A stretch of DNA of 64,000 nucleotides from JBBREP01 sp036501845 (GCA_036501845.1 DASXZO010000098.1:14037-78036); one strand, 5' to 3'; positions 33,222 through 42,350 are shown, numbered from the stretch's first letter. Numbers and translations: made by a program. The notes: generated by a model not told the origin, from the letters alone.

Positions 33222-34661
33222 GTGGTGCTGTCGGCGCGCGACATCCGCGCGCGTCTCGATCATCCCGTTATCGACGCCGACGGCCATTGCATCGAGTTCG
33301 TGCCGCTGGTGCGCGACCTCATGGTGGAGGACGCCGGTGAACGCGTCGCGCGGCGTTTCGATGCCGTGCTCGCAGGGTCGGCCGCGGTGCGTCCGATCGA
33401 CGACGAATCGCGCCGAGCGGTGGGCTACAGCCGCACGGGCTGGTGGGCGTTGCCGGCGGCCAACACGCTCGATCGTGCCACCGCGATGCTGCCGAGGCTG
33501 CTCCACGACCGCCTCGACGACATCGGCATCGATCTCGCGTTCCTCTATCCCACGCTCGGGCTCGTGCCGATGGCGCTCGACGACGACGAGGTGCGGTGCG
33601 CGCTGGCGCGGGCGTGTAACCGTTACTACGCCGAGTGCTATGGGCCATCGGGTGATCGTCTTCGACCCGTCGCGATCATCCCCACCTACACACCCGCCGA
33701 GGCGATCGCCGAGCTCGAGTTCGCGCACGGCGTGCTCGGTATGCGCGCCTTCCTGTTCGGCGGCCTGGTGCTGCGGCCCACGCCGGGTGCCGAAAGTCTG
33801 CGCGCGGCGCGCTGGGTTGACGGCCTCGGCCTCGACAGCGTGCACGACTACTCGCCGCTGTGGCAGCGATGCGTCGACCTCGGCGTGACGCCGACGTTCC
33901 ACTCCACCGGCATCGGCTTCGGCAGCCGCACGTCGCCGCGCAACTACGTTGCGAACCACATCGGCAACTTCGCGGCCGGCAACGAGGCGATCGCGCGCTC
34001 GCTGTTGTTCGGCGGCATGCCGATGCAGTTCCCGACGCTGCGCGCCGCGTTCCTGGAAGGCGGGGTGTCGTGGGCCGCGCAGCTGTACGCCGACCTGTGC
34101 TCGCATTTCGCCAAGCGCAACCGCGATTCCCTCGCGCACTACGACGCGCGCCGCCTCGATCGCGCCGCGTTGTCGCGACTCGTACGCGAACACGGCGAGC
34201 CCGCAGTGATCGCGCGCGCCGACCGTGTGGACGAAGGCTTGTCGTTCCTGTCCGACCCCGACGAACCCGACGAGAACCTCGACGAGTGGGCCTCGTCCGG
34301 CATTGCGTCCACCGACGATCTCGCCCGAGTGTTCGCCGACCAGTGGTTCTTCGGTTGTGAGGCCGACGACCCGATGAACGCCCTTGCGTTCGACCGCCAC
34401 GCCCATCCTGGCGGGATCTCGTTCCGAGCCATGTTCGCGTCCGACATCGGGCATTGGGATGTTCCCGACTTCCTCGGCGTGCTGCCCGAGGCCTGGGAGC
34501 TGGTCGACGACGGCCGGATCGACGAGGAGCAGTTCCGGGCCTTCACGTGCGACAACGTGATCGCGCTCCTCGGTCGAGAAGCATTCGCCGGGACCGTGGT
34601 GGAGGCGTACGCGCACCAGGGAGACAAGTCACCCGGCGCGGCGACCGAGACTGGCGGATGA
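33222..34661 (+). CDS. Amidohydrolase-2 (ACMSD-like) family protein
   Basis: A 479-residue metal-dependent hydrolase or decarboxylase. Metal ligands include DADGH (about residues 18-22), FHST (about 226) and SDIGHWD (about 406), where the last Asp is the usual catalytic base. The strand order fits the TIM-barrel family of aminocarboxymuconate-semialdehyde decarboxylase and related lyases. GTG 33222 starts 8 nt after the MaoC stop, suggesting one transcript; substrate unknown. Confidence 0.88.
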   Translation: MVLSARDIRARLDHPVIDADGHCIEFVPLVRDLMVEDAGERVARRFDAVLAGSAAVRPIDDESRRAVGYSRTGWWALPAANTLDRATAMLPRLLHDRLDDIGIDLAFLYPTLGLVPMALDDDEVRCALARACNRYYAECYGPSGDRLRPVAIIPTYTPAEAIAELEFAHGVLGMRAFLFGGLVLRPTPGAESLRAARWVDGLGLDSVHDYSPLWQRCVDLGVTPTFHSTGIGFGSRTSPRNYVANHIGNFAAGNEAIARSLLFGGMPMQFPTLRAAFLEGGVSWAAQLYADLCSHFAKRNRDSLAHYDARRLDRAALSRLVREHGEPAVIARADRVDEGLSFLSDPDEPDENLDEWASSGIASTDDLARVFADQWFFGCEADDPMNALAFDRHAHPGGISFRAMFASDIGHWDVPDFLGVLPEAWELVDDGRIDEEQFRAFTCDNVIALLGREAFAGTVVEAYAHQGDKSPGAATETGG

Positions 34662-34755
34662 GCCGGTCAGCGGCGCCGGGCGACGTCGTCTCCCTGGCGC
34701 GGAACAAGATTGTTGGCACAGCGCGCTGTCGTCGCGCCTTCGTGGCCCTCACACG

Positions 34756-35376
34756 TCAGTAGCCGTAGCCGCCGCCCGAGCTGCTGGCTGTGGTCGGTGT
34801 CGCCGGCGCGGGTGCCGGAGCCGGTGTGCTGGCAGCGCCCGACGCGCTCGTCGTCACGATGTGCCAGGTGCCGCCGAAGCTCGTGAGACCGTCGCCGTTG
34901 GCGTCGCCGGCCGCGGTGTCACCAGCGAAGCGGTAGAGCGGCAGTCCCTTGTCGGTCACCTGGGTGCCGTTGGCGTCCTTGGCCGTCGCGATGCCGGTCA
35001 CGCCTGAGCCGCTCACGGTCGCTGCCGTCGTGGTGAGTGGCGGCCATGCCGACGCGCACGCACCGGTGCATGCGACGGCCTTGCCGTTGTTCGTGAGCGT
35101 GTAGAGCGTCATGCCCTGGGTGTCCACGAGCGCGTTGCCCTTCTTGGTCATGGCGATCTTGGCCACGGCCTGACCGCTGCCACTGCTCGACGTACCGCCG
35201 CTCGATGCTGCGGTGCTGTTGCTGTTCGACGCCGGATTCGTCGACGCCTTGGTCGCCGACGAACCGCACGCGGCAACGAGCAGCGCGCCGGCCGCGACGA
35301 CGACGAGCACGCGCGTGCGGCGCAGCCGCGTACTGGTGTGGGGTTCGTGCTCGCGCACTGTGGTCGGTTCGATCAT
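34756..35376 (-). CDS. Lipoprotein with 'secreted repeat' (COG4315-type) domain
   Basis: A 206-residue exported lipoprotein: hydrophobic segment and lipobox LLVAAC (Cys near residue 37), a Ser/Thr/Gly-rich linker, then two repeats of the predicted beta fold. The first carries the signature LYTLTNN...CTGACASAWPPL, and the second ends in GGTWHIV. The Cys pair (C-TGA-C) could form a disulfide or bind an ion. The tail is low-complexity Ala/Pro/Thr. The molecular role is unknown. Confidence 0.82.
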   Translation of the reverse strand: MIEPTTVREHEPHTSTRLRRTRVLVVVAAGALLVAACGSSATKASTNPASNSNSTAASSGGTSSSGSGQAVAKIAMTKKGNALVDTQGMTLYTLTNNGKAVACTGACASAWPPLTTTAATVSGSGVTGIATAKDANGTQVTDKGLPLYRFAGDTAAGDANGDGLTSFGGTWHIVTTSASGAASTPAPAPAPATPTTASSSGGGYGY

Positions 35377-35504
35377 GATGGCACCTGCATTCGCTCATGG
35401 ACGATCGTGACCACCCATTCGATCGTCGCGGTTTCTCACTGTTTCTCGAATGGATACGGGGGCCGTGCACCCACGGTTCAGTGCGGCCGGCCCGCGCCCC
35501 GTCG

Positions 35505-36416
35505 TTACTGAGAGGTGAGTGAGGAGAGCGTGCCGATCGCGATGCGTGGCGACTGCGAAGGGTCGAGCCATCGCAACACGTCGAGCAGGTCGCCTTCCGG
35601 AAGGGACACGCATCCAGAAGTGGGACTGCCGTGCGTCACGTGCAAGAAGATTCCGCTGCCGAGTCCTGGCGTGCGCGCGTCGTTGTATCCGATCACGGCG
35701 CCGTAGAGATACGACGGCGTGGCATCCATCGGCTCGGGATCGGTTCCAGCCGACGTGGTCGTGTCGTCGACCCACTCGTTGTAGTTGGGGCTCGACGAGT
35801 CGTCGTCCCATACGAAGTTCGATCCCGTGGTGTGGCGGTACTCGTAACGCACGCCCGGGTTGGCGTCGACGCCGAACATGAAGTCGAAGCCGAACACGCC
35901 GCTCGGTGTGCGGCCGTCGCCTTCGCGTTTCGCGCCGACCGGGGCCACACCGTCGCGTCCGATGTACGACGACCACGGACCGAACACCTGCGTCCAGCCG
36001 TTGGCGCCGCGCTGGTACGCGGTGATCGTTGCAATGCTCGAGCCGTAGCCATCGGTTGCGACGGCGATCACCTGCCCGGCGCCGCCGATGCCCGAGAGGC
36101 GGTTCACGAGCAACGGTGGCGCCGCGGTCGCGGGAGCAGTCGTGATCACAGCGTGCGCCTGTGTGCTCGGCGTGGTGGCGTGCGGTGGCGGCGTCGTCGA
36201 TGTGGCCGCGCTTGTCGTGATGGTCGTGCGCGGCGCCGAGTTGCTCGGGGTCGTGGCGGCGTGCGGACCGGCGATCACGACGTGGGGCGCGGCATGCGGT
36301 GCCGCGGCGCGGCGCGACGACTGCGCGCCACCGTTGACTGCGACCTCAACGACACTTGCGGCGACCAAGGCGCCGAAGGCCAACGCAGTGACGCCCCGAA
36401 CGTGCACGTGGGTCAT
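35505..36416 (-). CDS. L,D-transpeptidase (YkuD-like)
   Basis: A 303-residue exported protein. An N-terminal membrane segment is followed by a Thr/Pro/Ala-rich linker (about 35-105) and a catalytic domain ending in the signature HVTHGSPTSGCVSLP (Cys near 268), the nucleophile region of L,D-transpeptidases and related YkuD/ErfK proteins. It would cross-link or edit peptidoglycan or anchor proteins. It is divergent from the sedolisin protease gene. Confidence 0.88.
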   Translation of the reverse strand: MTHVHVRGVTALAFGALVAASVVEVAVNGGAQSSRRAAAPHAAPHVVIAGPHAATTPSNSAPRTTITTSAATSTTPPPHATTPSTQAHAVITTAPATAAPPLLVNRLSGIGGAGQVIAVATDGYGSSIATITAYQRGANGWTQVFGPWSSYIGRDGVAPVGAKREGDGRTPSGVFGFDFMFGVDANPGVRYEYRHTTGSNFVWDDDSSSPNYNEWVDDTTTSAGTDPEPMDATPSYLYGAVIGYNDARTPGLGSGIFLHVTHGSPTSGCVSLPEGDLLDVLRWLDPSQSPRIAIGTLSSLTSQ

Positions 36417-36530
36417 CGTACGAAAAGCAACTGGTGCTCAACGCTGCACGCGGCCAACTGGCCATTGTTCGTGAACGTCGTCGTGGCTACTGTCGCTCGC
36501 ACTCACGTTGCCAATCAGGAGGGCGCGCGC

Positions 36531-38624
36531 GTGCTGAACAAGAAAAGGACGACATCGATCGCGGCCGCGGGAGCATTCGCCCTGCTGGGTTCGATGGCAC
36601 TCGGCGGACTCGTCGGGGTCGGCACTGCCGGCGCCACCGCGAGCCGGTCGGTGCTGCCGCAAACGAGCGAGGCGTCAGCCGCCCGAGCACACCCGGTTGG
36701 TGCGGTCGCGCAATCGAGCCCGGTCGATTTCGAGCTGGTGTTGCAGCTTCGCGACGCCGCCGGCGCGCAAGCGTTGGTGCAGTCGATCAGTACACCGGGA
36801 AGCGCAAACTTCCGGCACTACCTCACTGCCGCGCAGTGGGAGGCCCGGTTCTCGCCCAAAGCTGCGCAGGTGCACGACGCGACCGCGTGGCTCCAGAGTG
36901 AAGGCTTCGCCGTCGGCAAGGTGTCGGCGGACCGGGTGACCGTTGCCGCTTCGGGCACGGCCGCGCAGGTCGAGCGCGCGTTCGGTACCACGCTCGACAA
37001 CTACAAGTTCCGTGGCCAGACGGTGCGCTTCGCCGCCGGCAACCTCTCGGTGCCGGCGTCGTTGGCCGGCAACGTGATCGGTGCCATCGGCATCAACCAG
37101 AACGTGAACACGCCTGCGATCGCGAACGACGACGCCGCGACGGCGAGCCCGACGACTGCCACCAGCAGTGCGGGCAATCCGTTCCCGCCCGCGCCCGCGG
37201 CGTTCATCACGTCGCCGCCGTGCGGTTCGTACTACGGCCAGAAGAACACCACCGACAAGCCAGCGTTTGGTCGCGGCTACCCGAGCACCGTTCCTGATCA
37301 GGTGTGCGGCTACCAGCCTGCGCAGTTGCGTTCGGCCTACGGGCTCACGAACAAGAACACCGGTGCGGGTGTGACCGTGGCGATCATCGACGCGTACGGA
37401 TCGTCGACGATCGCGCAGGACGCCACGAAGTTCTACAACACCTACGACCCGAGCATCCCGTTCTCCAACGCCCACTTCCAGCAGGCCGACGCGTTGCCGT
37501 TCGACGACGAAGCGCTCTGTGCCGCCAGTGGCTGGGCCACCGAACAGGATCTCGACGTCGAAGCAGTGCACACGATGGCACCGAAAGCCAACATCCTCTA
37601 CGTGGGCGCGCAGGACTGCGTGAACGGACTGTTCGACGCGGACCAGGCCGTGATCGACCAGGGCGCCGCGAACATCGTCACCAACTCGTGGGGTGACGTC
37701 GGCGGCGACCTGCTCGACGACAGCTCCACCCGTCAGGCGTTCGACGACGAGTTCATGCTCGCCGACTCCACGGGCATCACGGTGAACTTCTCCACCGGCG
37801 ACGACGGCGACAACTTCGACCTGATCGGTGTGTCGGCAGCCGGCTACCCGGCGTCGAGCCCGTTCGTCACCGCGGTGGGTGGCACCACGATGAAGATCGG
37901 TGCCAATGGCCAGCGCACCGGCGACCTCGGCTGGGCAACCGGCCGGTCGTTCCTCTGCACGAAGAACGTCGAGAATGCCTTCCCGGGTTGCTCGAGCAAG
38001 ACCGTGAACACCTGGGGCCCGGTGTCGTACGACGGTGGTAGCGGCGGTTACACGAGCTACAACTACACGCAGCCCTTCTATCAGGCACGCGTCGTGCCCA
38101 CGTCGTTGGCCACGCGTAACTCGCCGATCATCGGCGACGTCGCGACCCGGGTGATTCCCGACATCTCGATGGACGCCGACGCGGCAACCGGTGAGCTCAT
38201 GGGCCTGCACGAGACGTTCCCGAACGGCCAGGTGAAGTTCGGGCTCACGCGCTTCGGCGGCACGAGCCTGGCGTCACCGTTGCTCGCCGGTGAGCTGGCC
38301 GATGTCGACCAGGCGGCGGGCGTATCTGTCGGCTTCGTCAATCCCGACATGTACCGATTGGTCACCAAGTCGGGCGCGATCGACGACGTCCGGCCCGGCG
38401 GCAAGCAAGCGCAGTACCGCACCGACCTCGCGGCGTCCTACGTGCCGGTGTCGGGTCTCGCCGAATCGTTCCGGGAGATCACTTACGAAGGCGTCGTCAC
38501 CTATTGCGACGGCACCGGCAACTGCGCGTCGCGCAACAACACATTGTCGACGGCCAATGGCTACGACAGCATGACGGGCCTCGGCACCATCGGGCCGAAG
38601 TTCCTCGCCGATCTTGCTGGCTGA
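36531..38624 (+). CDS. Sedolisin (S53) family serine-carboxyl peptidase
   Basis: A 697-residue exported protease. A signal peptide (1-32) precedes a kumamolisin-type activation prodomain (about 50-190; RHYLTAAQWEARFSP is typical). The catalytic Glu and Asp are in EQDLD (about 338-342), the oxyanion Asp in NSWGDVGG (about 386), and the nucleophilic Ser in FGGTSLASP (about 577), a slight variant of SGTSxxxP. Such enzymes act at acidic pH after prodomain removal. GTG 36531 follows AGGAGG by about 8 nt. A perfect stem-loop follows the gene. Confidence 0.92.
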   Translation: MLNKKRTTSIAAAGAFALLGSMALGGLVGVGTAGATASRSVLPQTSEASAARAHPVGAVAQSSPVDFELVLQLRDAAGAQALVQSISTPGSANFRHYLTAAQWEARFSPKAAQVHDATAWLQSEGFAVGKVSADRVTVAASGTAAQVERAFGTTLDNYKFRGQTVRFAAGNLSVPASLAGNVIGAIGINQNVNTPAIANDDAATASPTTATSSAGNPFPPAPAAFITSPPCGSYYGQKNTTDKPAFGRGYPSTVPDQVCGYQPAQLRSAYGLTNKNTGAGVTVAIIDAYGSSTIAQDATKFYNTYDPSIPFSNAHFQQADALPFDDEALCAASGWATEQDLDVEAVHTMAPKANILYVGAQDCVNGLFDADQAVIDQGAANIVTNSWGDVGGDLLDDSSTRQAFDDEFMLADSTGITVNFSTGDDGDNFDLIGVSAAGYPASSPFVTAVGGTTMKIGANGQRTGDLGWATGRSFLCTKNVENAFPGCSSKTVNTWGPVSYDGGSGGYTSYNYTQPFYQARVVPTSLATRNSPIIGDVATRVIPDISMDADAATGELMGLHETFPNGQVKFGLTRFGGTSLASPLLAGELADVDQAAGVSVGFVNPDMYRLVTKSGAIDDVRPGGKQAQYRTDLAASYVPVSGLAESFREITYEGVVTYCDGTGNCASRNNTLSTANGYDSMTGLGTIGPKFLADLAG

Positions 38625-38669
38625 GGGGCAACCTACGGGCGTTCACGGCGCCCCGAACGAATGCGGAAC

Positions 38670-38701
38670 CAGTGGGCACCCGAGCAATCGGGTGCCCACT
38701 G
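38670..38701. terminator. Bidirectional stem-loop terminator
   Basis: CAGTGGGCACCCGA pairs perfectly with TCGGGTGCCCACTG around a GCAA tetraloop. It lies between the convergent sedolisin and TetR genes and has no clear T-run on either side. Confidence 0.7.
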
Positions 38702-38738
38702 CCGCGTGATGGGACGCCGCGCGACGACAACGGTTCGG

Positions 38739-39329
38739 TCAGCGCGTCGCGTCGGCGGTGCGTTCGAGCGCGGCGCGAACCAGCGCGGCCATTGCCTCGC
38801 CGCAGGCTTCGAGTGCGTCGGTCGTGCGCGACGCCCGCGCGAACACGAATGCGCCTTCGAGCGCCGAGAGGATCACCGACGCGAGCGGGCGTGCCTCGGC
38901 GGCCGCGACACCCGCGACCTCGAGTAGTGCGGTCAATCCGACGGTCCACGACTCGAAGACCTCTGCAGTCGCGAGGCGCAGGGTCTCGTTCGTGCTCGCC
39001 ACCTCGAGCGCGACGGTCTCGATCGGGCAGGCGTCGGCGTAGCTGGTGTCGATCAGCGTCTGGCCCGCCGACACGAACGCATCGCGCACGTTCGTGACGA
39101 TGTCGGGCCCGGCGAGCAGCTTGCCCGCCACGAGTTGGGCGTACTCGTCGCCGGCGCGAGCGATCGTGGCCGCGGCGAGCTCGTTCTTGCCCCCGGGGAA
39201 GTGGTGGTACAGCGATCCGAAGGGTGCGCCCGCCTCGGCCAGGATCTGCTTGATCCCGGTGCCGGTGTAGCCCTGGCGCCGGAACAGGTCGGTGCTCGCT
39301 GCGAGGATCCGCTCCCGGGTTCCCGTCAC
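38739..39329 (-). CDS. TetR-family regulator (LmrA/YxaF-like)
   Basis: A 196-residue regulator with an N-terminal HTH (RERILAASTDLFRRQGYTGTGI, then LAEAGAPFGSLYHHFPGGKNEL) and a C-terminal domain of the LmrA/YxaF type (CPIETVALEVASTNETLR). GTG 39329 lies 22 nt from a near-perfect palindrome (39351-39376) that also abuts the divergent membrane-protein gene, so it likely represses both. Confidence 0.9.
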   Translation of the reverse strand: MTGTRERILAASTDLFRRQGYTGTGIKQILAEAGAPFGSLYHHFPGGKNELAAATIARAGDEYAQLVAGKLLAGPDIVTNVRDAFVSAGQTLIDTSYADACPIETVALEVASTNETLRLATAEVFESWTVGLTALLEVAGVAAAEARPLASVILSALEGAFVFARASRTTDALEACGEAMAALVRAALERTADATR

Positions 39330-39350
39330 CGAGCGATCCTACCGTAAGGT

Positions 39351-39376
39351 CTCGCTAGATCGATCTATCTAGTGAG
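39351..39376. promoter_or_regulatory. Putative TetR operator, 26-bp imperfect palindrome
   Basis: The sequence from CTCGCTAGAT to ATCTAGTGAG is symmetric at 22 of 26 positions. It lies in the 58-bp gap between the divergent TetR gene and the membrane-protein gene, and overlaps the latter's leader and part of its GAGGAGAGG ribosome-binding region. Confidence 0.65.
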
Positions 39377-39387
39377 GAGAGGCGCCC

Positions 39388-39846
39388 ATGTCGTCGCTGT
39401 CGTCGCTGACCGCAAGCCGGCCACGCAACCGGCCGGTCACCCTCCTTCGCTGCGTGCTGGTGGTCGCGGTGGCCGAGTCGTTCGTCCACTACCTCGACAA
39501 CACGCTGCGCTTCTCCGACTACACGGGCAACGATCCGCCTGCAGTGACCTCGTGGATCAGCCGCTGGATGATCCCGGTGTCATGGGTGCTGTTCACCGCG
39601 GCCGCGGTCATGGGCTACCGCCACTTCCGACAGGGTCATTTCCCGGCGGCCGCGGCGTATCTCGGCGTCTACTCGCTGAGCGGCCTCATCAGCATCGGCC
39701 ACTACTTGGGTGTGTCGATCAGCGACCTCAGCGTGTTCCAGAACGTGTTCGTGTTCCTCGACATCGCGCTCGGTGTGATCATCCTCGTGTTCGCCATCTG
39801 GACCGCGCGCCAAGCGGGCACGCACACGCGCGCCGCGCCGGCGTGA
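39388..39846 (+). CDS. Four-helix membrane protein under TetR control
   Basis: A 152-residue protein with about four membrane helices and conserved-looking polar residues inside them (ESFVHYLDNTLR, and ISIGHYLGVS). The ATG follows GAGGAGAGG. The proximity of the TetR operator suggests ligand-induced expression. No function recognised; a small-molecule efflux or membrane-stress role is possible but not supported by motif. Confidence 0.65.
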   Translation: MSSLSSLTASRPRNRPVTLLRCVLVVAVAESFVHYLDNTLRFSDYTGNDPPAVTSWISRWMIPVSWVLFTAAAVMGYRHFRQGHFPAAAAYLGVYSLSGLISIGHYLGVSISDLSVFQNVFVFLDIALGVIILVFAIWTARQAGTHTRAAPA

Positions 39847-39870
39847 ACGGATCGCGACGCGCGCGCCGCG

Positions 39871-40452
39871 CTAGCTGCGCCCGAAGGAGACGGCACTGGC
39901 AACTTGTGTCGGTGCGCTGCTGCGAAGCTCGGGGTCGGGGACCGCACCGAGCGCGTCGTTGATGCTCGAGAATGCCAGGCGTAGCGCCACGAACACCGAC
40001 ATCGCGAAGATCTGCGTGTCGTCGAAGCCGGCAGCGTGCAGGAGTTCCATGTCGGCACCGGTGGTGCCGTTCGGATCGCGCACGAGCTTGCGGGCCCAGT
40101 CGGCCAGCGCTTTCTCGTCTTCGCTCAACACATCGTCGTCGCCGCGGATCACTGCGGCGGCAAGGTCGGGGTCGGCAAATTTGGAGAGCTTCGCTCCCCA
40201 TGCGAGCGAGCAATAGGAGTCTTGCCGCGTCGCGGCCGTCGCGGTCACGAGGACGCCGCGCTGGCGCAGGCTGAAGTTGGCGCCCGAGATCGCCTGGCGC
40301 ATCAAGTCGAAGAGTGCGGCCAACGTTTCGGGTTGATACGCCCACAGCTTCGTCGCGTTCATCACGTAGCCGAGCTCTTCTTGGTCCTCGTCGAACTGTG
40401 CCTGGGCTTCGGGGCTGTGTTCCGGCGTGCTCAGGAATCCGGTCGTCGTCAT
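39871..40452 (-). CDS. Carboxymuconolactone decarboxylase/AhpD-like protein
   Basis: A 193-residue all-helical protein of the CMD family (SLRQRGVLVTATAATRQDSYCSLAWGAKLSKF, read as RGVLVTATAA and YCSLAWG). True AhpD proteins have a CxxC...H redox site; here only one Cys is seen in YCSLAWG and the usual His four residues on is a Trp/Gly, so peroxidase activity is doubtful. It precedes no obvious peroxiredoxin. A methyltransferase gene lies just upstream on the same strand. Confidence 0.75.
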   Translation of the reverse strand: MTTTGFLSTPEHSPEAQAQFDEDQEELGYVMNATKLWAYQPETLAALFDLMRQAISGANFSLRQRGVLVTATAATRQDSYCSLAWGAKLSKFADPDLAAAVIRGDDDVLSEDEKALADWARKLVRDPNGTTGADMELLHAAGFDDTQIFAMSVFVALRLAFSSINDALGAVPDPELRSSAPTQVASAVSFGRS

Positions 40453-40485
40453 CGGGTGTCTCCAGGCGTTGGGGTGTGGACTGAC

Positions 40486-41301
40486 TCAGCTCGACGCGGG
40501 CACGCGTGCGATGTAGCCGACCACGGCGATCTCGGCGCGCAACGGCAGACCGTCGCGCACGTGTGCACTGGCCTCCTGTATCGCAGCATCGGCGAATGCG
40601 TCCTCGCCGACGTTCTGTATCGCCTCGAAGGCCGGCCCCGTCGACGCGAGCGCGCGGGCATAGGTGTGCGGATCGGCGAACTCCCACACGAACGGAATGT
40701 CGACGCGCTCGACGTCGACGAATCCGAAGCGCGCCAGCAGTTCTTCGCCGGCGCCAGGGCGGCCGAGCGCGACCATCGCGGCCTGGTTCTCCACCTTGGG
40801 CGGTGCGGCGAGCCGGAACGGCGCCAACGCCCATGCGCCTGGCGAGACCTTGATATGCCCCCACACGGTCACACCCACCCGGCCTCCCGGCACGAGCACT
40901 CGCCGGATCTCTCCGACGGCATCGGCCGTGGTTCCCCACACTCCGCGAAAGCTGGTGACGACGTCGAAGCTTGCGTCGGCCCACGGCAATGCATGCATAT
41001 CGCCGACTCGGACGTCCGCCGATGGGCTGCGGTCGAGCGCGACCGCGACAAGACGTTGCGAGGCATCGATCCCCGCGCAGGTCGCACCGCGAATGCTCGC
41101 CAGCTCGAGCGCGAGCCCGCTGCCGCACGCCACGTCGAGGATGCGGTCGTGCGCGCCCACGCCGAGGCGGTGATGCAGTGCCACGTACTCGCGGCAGTTC
41201 GCCGGTTCGCTCAGCGCCGCGAAATCCGCGGCGCGCCGACCCCATCCTTCGTCGACACCGCGCCACGACTCCGTCGACGGCGAAGAAGAGCTTTCGCGCA
41301 T
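40486..41301 (-). CDS. Class I SAM-dependent methyltransferase
   Basis: A 271-residue methyltransferase. Motif I is LDVACGSGLALEL (about residues 55-67), the acidic loop is CAGIDAS, motif II is DMHALPWADASFDVVTSF and motif III is RVLVPGGRVGVTVWG. The pattern resembles UbiE/Coq5-like small-molecule methyltransferases. ATG 41301 is preceded by AAGGAG at about 8 nt. Substrate unknown; it may be co-transcribed with the CMD-like gene 34 bp downstream. Confidence 0.88.
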   Translation of the reverse strand: MRESSSSPSTESWRGVDEGWGRRAADFAALSEPANCREYVALHHRLGVGAHDRILDVACGSGLALELASIRGATCAGIDASQRLVAVALDRSPSADVRVGDMHALPWADASFDVVTSFRGVWGTTADAVGEIRRVLVPGGRVGVTVWGHIKVSPGAWALAPFRLAAPPKVENQAAMVALGRPGAGEELLARFGFVDVERVDIPFVWEFADPHTYARALASTGPAFEAIQNVGEDAFADAAIQEASAHVRDGLPLRAEIAVVGYIARVPASS

Positions 41302-41406
41302 CGGCGTCGCTCCTTGGTCGCACGGCGAAGGGATCGCCGCTGGGTTGCGCAGGCGCGCGATCGTCAACCGACTGTGTCGCCGCGCTTTGCCGCCGCAGCG
41401 TAGGAC

Positions 41407-41661
41407 TTGTCCGTCGCCCAGAGCACGACGACCCTCGAGCGCCGGGTCGCCTCGAATCTCTGCCCGCGTCTGCTCGGAGTTGCCGCCGCGCCGGCGCAGC
41501 TCAATCGCGTTGAGCTGGGGCTCAACGGCCGTCGTCCGGGGCCGGCGAAGTTTGTAGCTGCGGTAAGGGAGGGCCGGGTGAAGCCCGTTGTGCTCGCCGG
41601 CGGTGTGCGTGCCTTCCGTCCCGAAGAGGTCGACGCCCTGCGCGCGCCGGCGAAGAAGTGA
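41407..41661 (+). CDS. Small excisionase-like ORF, possibly a remnant
   Basis: An 84-codon frame that opens at a TTG directly after an in-frame stop. Its C-terminal half (VKPVVLAGGVRAFRPEEVDAL) resembles the end of excisionase/MerR-like helix-turn-helix modules (GGxRxFRxEDVxAL). Codon use is less GC-rich at third positions (GTT, GTA, AAT, TTT) than in neighbouring genes. A 21-residue frame (41658-41723) follows in a GTGA overlap. The position near the ssrA 3' end suggests debris of an integrated element; it may not be expressed. Confidence 0.35.
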   Translation: MSVAQSTTTLERRVASNLCPRLLGVAAAPAQLNRVELGLNGRRPGPAKFVAAVREGRVKPVVLAGGVRAFRPEEVDALRAPAKK

Positions 41662-41723
41662 ACGCGTTCCTCGTCGACCAGATCGCGAACCGGCTCCTCA
41701 TCCGCGCGTTCGGCACCGAATGA
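41658..41723 (+). pseudogene. 21-codon frame, probable remnant
   Basis: GTG at 41658 overlaps the stop of the excisionase-like frame and encodes a 21-residue peptide (MNAFLVDQIANRLLIRAFGTE) before TGA. It has a hydrophobic/basic helix pattern. It is too short to classify, and I see no homologous domain. The rest of 41724-41910 holds nothing I recognise. Confidence 0.25.
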
Positions 41724-41882
41724 AGGTGTGAATACGGACCGTCAGGTCTCGATGCAGTGCTGGCCGCAGTGGCCGCGAGCTCGCCACTCGTTGTCGTACT
41801 TCGCCACCCACGCATCACGTACTTCGCGGGTTGACGACCCCGATGACGTTGTCCTGGTGGGGTGCTGTGTTCACCTCCAACA

Positions 41883-41908
41883 ATGCTCACGCGTGATGCC
41901 TGAGCACT
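41883..41908 (-). terminator. Weak stem-loop downstream of ssrA
   Basis: On the minus strand GCTCA pairs with TGAGC around a central CACGCGTG-containing loop, followed by ATTGTT. It sits immediately after the tmRNA 3' end and could terminate it. Confidence 0.4.
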
Positions 41909-41910
41909 CT

Positions 41911-42258
41911 TGGAGGTGGCGGGAGTCGAACCCGCGTCTTCCGAGCTCTCTGTGGGACTTCTCCGAGCGCAGCCACTGGTTTGATCTCGGGCCCCCGCCG
42001 CTCAGCGGCTTGCTGCGGGTTCCCCAGCCTCGAAAGATGTCCTCGCCGGCCCCGAGGCCGAACCGGCGAGTGAGCTGCTACTCATGATGGGCGAATCCCG
42101 ACCGAGCAGCGGGGTCGGGGCGCCCATCGCGGGTGTTTAGGCCGCGAGAGCCAAGTTGTCGTTGGCGTGTATCAATTGTCCCGGCTCTTTCACGACGATC
42201 CGGGAACGTCGGCTCGCTTCTCCCACTTCGATCCTCGAAATCGAAGCCGTGCACCCCC
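41911..42258 (-). ncRNA. ssrA: Transfer-messenger RNA (tmRNA)
   Basis: On the minus strand the 5' end GGGGGTG can pair with CACCTCC at the 3' end to form the acceptor stem; the 3' T-arm GGGTTCGACTCCCGCC matches the alanyl-tRNA-like domain, and the 5' GCACGGCTTCGATTTCGAGG matches the conserved start of tmRNA. The terminal CCA is not encoded and would be added later. The reading frame starting at GCC (42166) gives the degradation tag ANDNLALAA. The RNA rescues ribosomes stalled on broken mRNAs together with SmpB, encoded 453 bp upstream on the same strand. A TAGAAT box at 42315-42320 could be its -10, implying 5' processing. Confidence 0.95.
42137..42166 (-). other. tmRNA tag-peptide reading frame (ANDNLALAA)
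   Basis: The resume codon is GCC, and the frame encodes Ala-Asn-Asp-Asn-Leu-Ala-Leu-Ala-Ala followed by TAA. The final ALAA is the usual ClpXP-recognised end. The Leu in place of the common Tyr before the last ALAA is slightly unusual. Confidence 0.9.
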
Positions 42259-42350
42259 CTTGTCAAGCGCCGACCGTCCCGAGTGCACGTGAAGAAGGGA
42301 CGTCCGACGGATTCATTCTACCGGTAGGCGTCCACCGGTATTCCTCGAGA

